Shown one piece after another: positions 1 through 5,047 of a DNA stretch of 5,047 nucleotides. The position numbers were made by a program, and so were the translations under genes. Origin of the DNA: an uncultured Treponema sp. (GTDB lineage: Bacteria; Spirochaetota; Spirochaetia; Treponematales; Treponemataceae); NCBI GenBank assembly GCA_945833725.1, contig CAMAFU010000150.1:1-5047 (forward strand). Direction: 5' to 3'. The stretch's first letter is position 1, and every line of letters begins with the position of its first letter. The notes beneath the pieces are model-generated. The model was not told where the DNA came from and made no database searches. It saw nothing but the letters and a program-made list of their open reading frames with translations.

Positions 1-1
1 A

Positions 2-901
2 GAAAAAGATACATATTCGGAAATTTTCAATATAGATGTGCAGAAAAAAATTGCTTCAATTTCAAAGGAAAGGTTTAGGGATGAATTTATAAAAATTTTA
101 TCTTCCGATGAGCCGTCGATAGGGTTAAAACTTTTAGAAGAAACTGGAATCCTTAAAATTTTTATTCCAGAACTTGCCGAATGTCGTGGAGTAATGCAAA
201 AGGATGCCAGAGGTTTTCATAAATTTGATGTACTGGATCATAATTTTTATGCCTGTGACGGCGCTCCTAAAGATAATCTAACAGTCAGACTGGCCGCCCT
301 TTTTCACGATATTGGAAAAAAAGACACAAGGACTGTATGTCTTGAAAATTTAACAGATGAAAACGGAAAAACTCAGGAAGTTGAACTAGTTCACTTTTAC
401 AGACATGAATTGTTTTCTGAAAAAATTACCGGAGAAATTCTTTTCAGGCTGAAATTTTCTAATGCACAAATCGAAAAAGTCTGTCATCTTATAAAAAACC
501 ACATGTTTCATTATGAAAGTTCCTGGTCTGATTCTGCAGTCAGAAAATTCATAGTGCGTACTGGCATTGAAAATATTGACGACCTTATTTTATTGAATTT
601 TGCAGACAAATATGGCAGCACCCGGACAAAAATTGTTCCAGAAAGTCCTGCCGTAAAACTTATATTTGAACTAAAGGACAGAATTAAAAAAGCAGAGGAA
701 GAAAACAATGTATTCAGCCTGAAGCAGCTTGCTGTAAATGGCAGAGATTTAATTAAAATCGGTTATAAACCGGGCAAAATTCTCGGAGAAACTTTAAACG
801 AACTTTTTCAATGTGTATTGAAAGATCCTCAGATGAACGAAAAAACATTATTGCTGAAAGTTGCCGAAAACATTTTAAAAAAACGGAACGGCGAATTTTA
901 A
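2..901 (+). CDS. cca: CCA tRNA nucleotidyltransferase / poly(A) polymerase family protein, C-terminal part (5' end outside window)
   Basis: The visible 299 residues are the neck/RNA-binding and HD parts of a class II CCA-adding enzyme family protein, which finishes or repairs the CCA end of tRNAs in the cytoplasm. The frame is open from base 2, and the GTG at 38 lies mid-domain, so it is not the start; the nucleotidyltransferase head must lie to the left. Numbering from base 2, residues about 15-65 give the family neck pattern (KERFRDEFIKILSSDEPS, then LLEETGILKIFIPEL). An HD phosphohydrolase domain follows, with His80, His102-Asp103 (in RLAALFHDIGK), His135 and His167. The C-terminal block at about 242-290 (LAVNGRDLIKIGYKPG, then DPQMNEKTLL) is typical of bacterial CCA/PAP proteins. 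About 20 residues between HDIGK and FYRHE look longer than usual. The gene converges on avtA. Whether it adds CCA, only A or CC, or poly(A) cannot be told without the head domain. Confidence 0.88.
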   Translation, partial: EKDTYSEIFNIDVQKKIASISKERFRDEFIKILSSDEPSIGLKLLEETGILKIFIPELAECRGVMQKDARGFHKFDVLDHNFYACDGAPKDNLTVRLAALFHDIGKKDTRTVCLENLTDENGKTQEVELVHFYRHELFSEKITGEILFRLKFSNAQIEKVCHLIKNHMFHYESSWSDSAVRKFIVRTGIENIDDLILLNFADKYGSTRTKIVPESPAVKLIFELKDRIKKAEEENNVFSLKQLAVNGRDLIKIGYKPGKILGETLNELFQCVLKDPQMNEKTLLLKVAENILKKRNGEF

Positions 902-918
902 CTGAGTTTCGGCCGTTT
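881..918. terminator. Probable bidirectional intrinsic terminator between convergent cca-like gene and avtA
   Basis: The arms AACGGC (887-892) and GCCGTT (912-917) pair perfectly. The stem extends inward through GAA/TTC (893-895 with 908-910) past one bulged G at 911, leaving a loop of about 12 bases. An alternative register pairs AAACGG (881-886) with CCGTTT (913-918). On the minus strand the stem is followed by a run of seven T (complement of A7 at 877-883), a good tail for avtA. On the plus strand the tail is TTTATTTT, weaker but usable. The hairpin includes the stop codons of both genes, which are only 15 bases apart. No energy calculation was made. Confidence 0.55.
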
Positions 919-2215
919 ATTTTGAAAATTTTCTGTAATTTTCCGCAATAATTCGTATTCCCTCTTCAACTTCATCTTCCGGTCCTGCATAATTTATTCG
1001 CAGACACTTATCGTAGTGAGGATGTTTTTCTAAAGGAGGAAGTCCGCCCTGTATATCGTTGCCAAAGAAAAAGTATTCTCCCGGAACTGTAACTACGCCC
1101 TGTTTTTTTAATTCAGCATAAAATTCTTTTGCAGGAATCTTTAAGTTTTTCATAAGAATCCACTGAAAAATTGAACCTTCGCTAAGATGAACGGCATAAT
1201 CTGTGCCTGCAAAATATTTATGAAATGCATTGACAGCTTTTTTTGCCTTAGTTTCGTAAAACGGCCGGACATAGTCTTTTGCCATTTGAACAAGTCTGCC
1301 GGATTTTATTAATGGTTCAGCAAGAGCCTGCCCTACAGACCCGCTGGCCAAAGCTGCTATGGCATTAAGGTTTCCCAAAGCTTTGATTATTTCTTTTGAG
1401 GCAATTATGATTCCTGTTCTTAGAGACGGCAAACCAATTTTACTAAGGCTCATGCTTAAAATTACATTTTCATCATAATAAGGAGTTGCATCGTCTGTAA
1501 AAATTATATTGGGCCAGGGAAGTCCATAGGCATTGTCGATTATTAGTGGAATACCGTATTTTTTTGCCAGTGAGGAAAGTTTTTTTATTTCTGAATCTGT
1601 AAGCACATTTCCAGTTGGATTTGTAGGTCTTGTTACACAAAGACAGCCTGCATTCTGATTTTTTTCCAGATAGTCCTCAAGGAGAGGAAAATTTACATGG
1701 TATTTAAATGTATGATTGTCATATTCTTCAAAATCTGCAGGAATTGCAACAAATGTTTCCCTTTCAATTCCCTGATCTGCATAGCCTATGTATTCTGGAG
1801 CCAGCGGGAAAATTATTTTTTTTGTTTTTTTGCCGTTTGAGGAAGAAAAAGTTCCTGACAGAAGGTTGAAAAGATAAAAACATGCACTTTGGCTTCCGTT
1901 GCATACGGCAATATTTTCTGCCGTTATGTTCCATCCGTAAGTTTTAGAAAAAAAAGATGCAATTGTTTCTATAAAAGAAACCCGGCCCTGTGGACTGTCG
2001 TATAAGCCGATTAAAGATTCAAAGGCGTTGCCGTCGTTAAGAAGTTTTTCCATTTCTTCCCGATACATTCTGGAAATTTCTGGAATTTGAGCAGGATTTC
2101 CACCGCCAAGTCTGTAAGGCTTTATTCCGGGAGGCAGAGGTTTTCCAATATCGTCCATTAATTTTAATATGCCTGATTCGCCACAAAGTTTTTTTCCAAA
2201 ATCGCTGAATTCCAT
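917..2215 (-). CDS. avtA: Valine--pyruvate aminotransferase (PLP-dependent, AvtA type)
   Basis: This 432-residue cytoplasmic, fold-type I PLP aminotransferase closely follows the AvtA pattern from end to end; from memory the E. coli enzyme is 417 residues. AvtA transfers the amino group between L-valine (also 2-aminobutyrate) and pyruvate, giving 2-oxoisovalerate and L-alanine. Visible family signatures are FSDFGKKLCGESGILKLMDD near the N terminus, GGGNPAQIP (37-45), CNGSQSACFYLFNL (105-118), FPLAPEYIGYAD (136-147), RPTNPTGNV (196-204), IIDNAYGLPWP (225-235) with the PLP-ring Asp227 and Tyr230, and SMSLSKIGLPSLRTG (254-268) with the Schiff-base Lys259 and phosphate-binding Arg266. Arg406 in CLRINY is the expected substrate-carboxylate arginine. 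All catalytic residues are intact. The ATG at 2215 has a GAGGG ribosome site five bases upstream and matches the family N terminus. The gene lies 29 bases after clpC and probably shares its transcript. True substrate preference is inferred from family similarity only. Confidence 0.92.
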   Translation of the reverse strand: MEFSDFGKKLCGESGILKLMDDIGKPLPPGIKPYRLGGGNPAQIPEISRMYREEMEKLLNDGNAFESLIGLYDSPQGRVSFIETIASFFSKTYGWNITAENIAVCNGSQSACFYLFNLLSGTFSSSNGKKTKKIIFPLAPEYIGYADQGIERETFVAIPADFEEYDNHTFKYHVNFPLLEDYLEKNQNAGCLCVTRPTNPTGNVLTDSEIKKLSSLAKKYGIPLIIDNAYGLPWPNIIFTDDATPYYDENVILSMSLSKIGLPSLRTGIIIASKEIIKALGNLNAIAALASGSVGQALAEPLIKSGRLVQMAKDYVRPFYETKAKKAVNAFHKYFAGTDYAVHLSEGSIFQWILMKNLKIPAKEFYAELKKQGVVTVPGEYFFFGNDIQGGLPPLEKHPHYDKCLRINYAGPEDEVEEGIRIIAENYRKFSK

Positions 2216-2220
2216 TATTT

Positions 2221-2225
2221 CCCTC
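2221..2225 (-). promoter_or_regulatory. Shine-Dalgarno site of avtA
   Basis: On the minus strand GAGGG is followed by AAATA and then the ATG, a five-base spacing, preceded by AAAAA. It supports the chosen avtA start. It contrasts with clpC just upstream, which has no comparable site. Confidence 0.7.
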
Positions 2226-2244
2226 TTTTTCTATTTAATATTAT

Positions 2245-4800
2245 TTAAATTTTCTGTGCAAAAAGTTTTGCTTTGTTTTTCTGCATTACTGCACTTACGC
2301 AAATAGAGCCGTTTTTTAAATCAATTTTTATTCCTTCCGCCCCTTCAGTTTTTCCTTCCAGAATCAAAACGGCAATTTTTTCTTCAATTTCGTTTTGAAT
2401 AAGCCTGCGCATAGGTCTGGCACCCATTTGAGAATCATAGCCGTTATCTAAAAGATATTCTTTTGCTTTTGGCGAAATTTTTAGTGCCAGTGATTTTTCG
2501 GAAAGCCTTTTTTCCAGCTCAGACAGCATTAAATCAAGAATTTTTGAAATTTCTTTTCTGGACAGACTTTGAAAAACTATAACATCATCAATTCTGTTCA
2601 ATAATTCCGGACGAAAGAATTTTTTAAGTTCATTTATAGCATTGGCTTTTATTTCTGAATATGGCAGGGCATCTGATGAAGATGAAAATCCCAGTTTGTT
2701 TTCTCTTGTGATTTCTCTGGCTCCTGCATTACTTGTCATTATGATTACTGTATTTCTGAAATTTACAGTATGCCCAAGATTGTCACATAATTCCCCCTCC
2801 TCCAGTAATTGCAGGAGAAGATTGAAAATATCAGGGTGAGCTTTTTCTATTTCGTCCAGAAGTATTACGCTGTACGGTTTATGCCGGACTTTTTCTGTAA
2901 GAACGCCGCCTTCATCAAAACCAACATATCCTGGAGGCGAACCTACAAGTCTGCTGGCATTATGTTTTTCCATGTAATCCGACATATCAATTCGTATAAG
3001 GGCATCTTTTGAACCAAAAAGAAATTCTGCAAGGGTTTTTGCAAGCTGAGTTTTACCCACTCCAGTAGGCCCAAGAAAAATAAACGAACCTAAAGGTCTG
3101 TCGCCGCTGCTTATGCCAGCCCTGCTCCGCCTGATTGCTCTTGATAGAACATTAACAGCTTCATCCTGCCCGGCTACTTTTTTATGCAGCTGTTTTTCCA
3201 TGGAAAGAAGTTTTTTGCTTTCGTCTGAATCAAGCTGCTCAAGAGGAATACCGGTAATTTTTGAAATTGTACGGCACACATCTTCTACAGTAACTGTTTT
3301 TTGAATGGAAATGCTTCCCAGTTTCCAGGAATTTGAAAAATCTTCCAGTTTTCGTTTTAATTCAATAACTTTATCTCTTACAACAGCTGCTTTTTCGTAA
3401 TTTTGGTTAAGGACAAGCTCTGTTTTTTCCAGAGTCAACTGCTCAATTGACTGTTCAAGTTCATCCAATTCTTTCGGTCTGTAATCTTCCGAAAGTTTTT
3501 TTGCACTTCCCGTTTCGTCCAGAATATCTATAGCCTTGTCCGGGAAATTTCTGTCTGTCATATAGCGGGAAGTAAGATTTACTATGGCTGGAATAACATC
3601 CTGCTCATAAGTTACTCCGTGGAACTGTTCATAGGATTTTTTTATTCCGTTGAGAATTTCTATAGTTTCGTCTTTTGAAGGTTCATTTATTTTTACAGTT
3701 TGAAAACGCCTTTCCAAAGCAGGATCTTTTTCCAGGTATTTACGGTATTCCCGGGATGTTGTTGAACCTATTATTTGAATTTCAGCCCTACTTAAAGCAG
3801 GTTTTAAAATATTTGAAGCATCCATAGAACCTTCAGGACCGCCGGCACCTATTAAAGTATGAAGTTCATCTATGAAAATAATCAGATCCTTATCTTCCCG
3901 TGCTTCTTTTAATAGAAGAGTCATTCTTTCTTCAAATTCACCGCGATATTTTGTTCCTGCAACAAGAGATGCCAAGTCAAGGGACACAAGCTTTTTTTTA
4001 ATCATCTGAAAAGGAACATCTCCGCAGGCAATTCTCTGAGCCAGACCTTCAATTACGGCAGTTTTTCCAACTCCAGCTTCTCCTGTAAGAACAGGATTGT
4101 TTTTTGTACGCCGGCAAAGTATTTGAATAAGTCTTTCTGTTTCGGTTTTTCTTCCCACAACTTTTTCAAGGGCGTTTTCTCTGGCCAAAGCTGTAAGATC
4201 CCTGCCGTACTGCTTTAAAAAAGAATTTCTGTTTTTTGATTTTTCCTGTTTTTCAGAAGCATTTCCTGTAACAGAAAAAACTTTTACAGGCTGATTTACA
4301 TTAATTCCCTGTACTCCACCGTCTGCTGAATGAAAATAATTTTTACCGCTGGAATCAAAATGAAACTGTGCATTTTTTACGGCAATTCTAAGTTCTTCCA
4401 AAGTAATATTCTGTTCAACAAGAAAACTGCTGAACAGACTGTTATTTTCCCTGAAACATGATATGACAAAATGTTCAGTTCCAATGTAAGAATTTCCCAA
4501 AGTATTAGATTCCAACGCTGAATTGCTGATTATTGTCTGCATTCGTCTTGAAGGCATAATGTTTTTTGAAGAAATGCCAGAAGATTTTTCGTAAAAAAAG
4601 TCGTCAAGTTTTTCCAGCAGAAGGGAAACTTTAACATTAAGGTCGTAAAGTGCAACAAAACCAAGGCTGTTCTGCGCCTTTAAAAGGAGATAGATAATAT
4701 GTTCAGGAAAAATTTCCTGATTTTTCCGTTCTGCACCTAAATCTCTTGCAGACAGAAAGTAATTTTGCAGTCGTGGTGAAAGCTGTTTTATGATTGCCAT
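2245..4800 (-). CDS. clpC: ATP-dependent Clp protease ATP-binding subunit, ClpC type (Hsp100/AAA+)
   Basis: This 851-residue double-ring AAA+ unfoldase should thread substrates into the ClpP protease in the cytoplasm. Domains in order: a Clp N-domain double repeat (about 1-146, with PEHIIYLLL and GTEHFVISCF); a polar linker (about 147-195); D1 with Walker A GEAGVGKT (240-247), pore loop KYRG (Tyr285), Walker B IIFIDE (307-312) and arginine finger ERRF (363-366); a short middle domain with a UVR-like helix (about 446-488, NYEKAAVVRDKVIELKRKL); and D2 with Walker A GPTGVGKT (577-584), pore GYVG (Tyr625), Walker B VILLDE (645-650), LNRID (Arg736) and sensor-2 GARPMRR (793-799). The short UVR-type middle domain and LGF at 703-705, where ClpP-binding loops carry IGL/VGF, indicate ClpC rather than ClpB. 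It is somewhat longer than typical ClpC (about 810-820), largely through the linker. An in-frame TAG at 4810-4812 fixes the ATG at 4800 as the first possible start. No clear Shine-Dalgarno precedes it. avtA follows after 29 bases. Confidence 0.93.
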   Translation of the reverse strand: MAIIKQLSPRLQNYFLSARDLGAERKNQEIFPEHIIYLLLKAQNSLGFVALYDLNVKVSLLLEKLDDFFYEKSSGISSKNIMPSRRMQTIISNSALESNTLGNSYIGTEHFVISCFRENNSLFSSFLVEQNITLEELRIAVKNAQFHFDSSGKNYFHSADGGVQGINVNQPVKVFSVTGNASEKQEKSKNRNSFLKQYGRDLTALARENALEKVVGRKTETERLIQILCRRTKNNPVLTGEAGVGKTAVIEGLAQRIACGDVPFQMIKKKLVSLDLASLVAGTKYRGEFEERMTLLLKEAREDKDLIIFIDELHTLIGAGGPEGSMDASNILKPALSRAEIQIIGSTTSREYRKYLEKDPALERRFQTVKINEPSKDETIEILNGIKKSYEQFHGVTYEQDVIPAIVNLTSRYMTDRNFPDKAIDILDETGSAKKLSEDYRPKELDELEQSIEQLTLEKTELVLNQNYEKAAVVRDKVIELKRKLEDFSNSWKLGSISIQKTVTVEDVCRTISKITGIPLEQLDSDESKKLLSMEKQLHKKVAGQDEAVNVLSRAIRRSRAGISSGDRPLGSFIFLGPTGVGKTQLAKTLAEFLFGSKDALIRIDMSDYMEKHNASRLVGSPPGYVGFDEGGVLTEKVRHKPYSVILLDEIEKAHPDIFNLLLQLLEEGELCDNLGHTVNFRNTVIIMTSNAGAREITRENKLGFSSSSDALPYSEIKANAINELKKFFRPELLNRIDDVIVFQSLSRKEISKILDLMLSELEKRLSEKSLALKISPKAKEYLLDNGYDSQMGARPMRRLIQNEIEEKIAVLILEGKTEGAEGIKIDLKNGSICVSAVMQKNKAKLFAQKI

Positions 4801-4808
4801 TCCATCAT

Positions 4809-4822
4809 TCTATATCATTGTA
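4809..4822 (-). promoter_or_regulatory. Possible -10 elements for clpC
   Basis: On the minus strand TACAAT (4822-4817) and TATAGA (4814-4809) both resemble a sigma-70 -10 box, one nearly overlapping the other. Neither has a convincing -35 box at 16-18 bases: the candidates are TAAAAC and TCTTTC. Use of either would give a very short or absent 5' leader, because the clpC ATG is only 8-16 bases downstream. In AT-rich DNA such hexamers occur often by chance, so confidence is low. Confidence 0.25.
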
Positions 4823-4846
4823 AAACGATTTGAAAGACAGTTTTAC
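4820..4846. repeat. Inverted repeat GTAAAAC-N13-GTTTTAC upstream of clpC
   Basis: Perfect 7-bp arms at 4820-4826 and 4840-4846 are separated by 13 bases, with the dyad centre at 4833. One arm abuts or overlaps the candidate TACAAT -10 box, the placement expected for a repressor operator. The stem has only two G:C pairs and no T-tract follows, so it is a poor terminator. The spacing of 20 bp between arm centres is about two helical turns, compatible with a dimeric regulator, though this is inference. Confidence 0.4.
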
Positions 4847-4868
4847 GGTTTTGTGGTTATACGGTTAT
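4837..4868. repeat. Four degenerate 8-bp tandem repeats upstream of clpC
   Basis: Read on the plus strand in consecutive 8-base units: ACAGTTTT (4837-4844), ACGGTTTT (4845-4852), GTGGTTAT (4853-4860) and ACGGTTAT (4861-4868). The GTT core is in phase in all four and GGTT in three. The consensus on the clpC-coding strand is AWAACCGT. The array occupies where the -35 region and upstream activator sites of clpC would lie. Confidence 0.6.
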
Positions 4869-4879
4869 GATTTATGATT
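4866..4879. repeat. Two exact 7-bp tandem repeats TATGATT
   Basis: TATGATT occurs at 4866-4872 and again directly at 4873-4879, immediately before the stop codon of the upstream partial gene and overlapping the end of the 8-bp array. Simple slippage could produce it. No function is evident. Confidence 0.6.
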
Positions 4880-5047
4880 TTAAATTGTAAAGGAAATTTT
4901 TTCGACAGTTTCCTGAAGAATAATTGACCGTATAAATGCTGCCTTTTCTTTTTCGTCATCTTTTATGTCTTCGGGGAAAACAAAATTCTGATTTTTTATG
5001 GACATCCTTAAATGAAATTCCTGAAGTCTGAAAATAAGGGAAGCAAT
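4880..5047 (-). CDS. Unrecognised protein, C-terminal fragment (gene continues beyond window)
   Basis: The minus-strand frame starting at base 5047 is open for 55 codons and ends in TAA at 4880-4882. Both other minus-strand frames hit stops, one after about 12 codons and one after about 29. The encoded tail is charged and hydrophilic, ending in ILQETVEKISFTI, with a DIKDDEKEKAAF segment in the middle and no membrane segment or known motif. A Met codon at 5005-5003 could be an internal start giving 41 residues, but AAGG sits only about a base from it and AGGA about 11 bases away, so a 5'-truncated longer gene is likelier. It lies 79 bases upstream of clpC on the same strand with no convincing terminator between, so it may belong to the same operon. 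I do not recognise the product. Confidence 0.5.
   Translation of the reverse strand: MASLIFRLQEFHLRMSIKNQNFVFPEDIKDDEKEKAAFIRSIILQETVEKISFTI

Noticed and set aside
38..40. GTG as the start of the cca-like gene
   Set aside because: The frame is open to the window edge, no ribosome site precedes the GTG, and a protein starting there would lack the nucleotidyltransferase head while beginning inside the neck domain. The gene is cut by the window.
511..708. Minus-strand open frame of 65 codons inside the cca-like gene
   Set aside because: It is antisense to conserved HD-domain coding sequence, and its serine/phenylalanine-rich translation is what antisense of lysine/glutamate codons gives.
1816..1831. 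A8 and A7 runs on the minus strand within avtA, including an in-frame A AAA AAA slippery heptamer
   Set aside because: A -1 shift here runs into TGA after about 17 codons, making only a truncated enzyme. There is no obvious stimulatory structure, and the region is a variable loop whose lysines explain the A-runs. Chance in AT-rich DNA is sufficient.
2236..2250. AT palindromes (TAATATTA, ATTTAAAT) between clpC and avtA as a terminator or operator
   Set aside because: They are entirely A/T with no stable stem, and such palindromes are expected by chance in this composition.
2642..3304. Three plus-strand open frames of 63-67 codons (2642-2839, 2809-3012, 3113-3304)
   Set aside because: They lie antisense within conserved clpC coding sequence, overlap each other in places and show no family resemblance. 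They are shadows of the real gene.
2245..4800. Assignment of the Hsp100 gene as ClpB
   Set aside because: The middle domain is short and UVR-like rather than the long ClpB coiled coil, and an LGF loop typical of ClpP partners is present.
4891..4914. AGGAAA / TTTCCT inverted repeat near the end of the upstream partial gene as a terminator
   Set aside because: The stem has only six pairs and two G:C, lies inside the coding frame and has no T-tract after it on the minus strand.

Overview
The window is a compact, AT-rich stretch of ordinary bacterial chromosome with two complete genes and two genes cut by the window edges. On the plus strand, the 3' part of a CCA-adding enzyme/poly(A) polymerase family gene (cca-like, neck and HD domains) enters from the left edge and ends at 901. 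On the minus strand, reading right to left, come the last 55 codons of an unrecognised gene (5047-4880), a complete ClpC-type Hsp100 ATPase gene (4800-2245), and a complete valine--pyruvate aminotransferase gene avtA (2215-917). The cca-like gene and avtA converge with 15 bases between their stop codons, over a hairpin that probably terminates transcription in both directions.

clpC and avtA are 29 bases apart on the same strand with no terminator or good promoter between them, so they are probably co-transcribed. ClpC carries two AAA+ modules, a UVR-like middle domain and an LGF loop of the kind that docks on ClpP. It should therefore unfold proteins for ClpP degradation rather than act as a ClpB-type disaggregase. 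AvtA makes alanine from pyruvate using valine (or the reverse). No functional link between the two products is visible beyond shared transcription.

The organism is a low-GC bacterium. The protein character (lysine- and phenylalanine-rich, ClpC with a long N-domain/D1 linker, cca-like protein with HD domain) would fit a spirochaete of the Treponema group. This is an impression from sequence style and is not proven by any marker in the window.

I found no mobile element, CRISPR array, RNA gene or defence system, and nothing that amounts to a new system. The most unusual stretch is the 79-base gap upstream of clpC. It is built largely from short tandem repeats (four degenerate 8-mers and two exact 7-mers) and overlaps a 7-bp inverted repeat next to a possible -10 box, while the known clpC operators (CtsR, CIRCE) are not seen.
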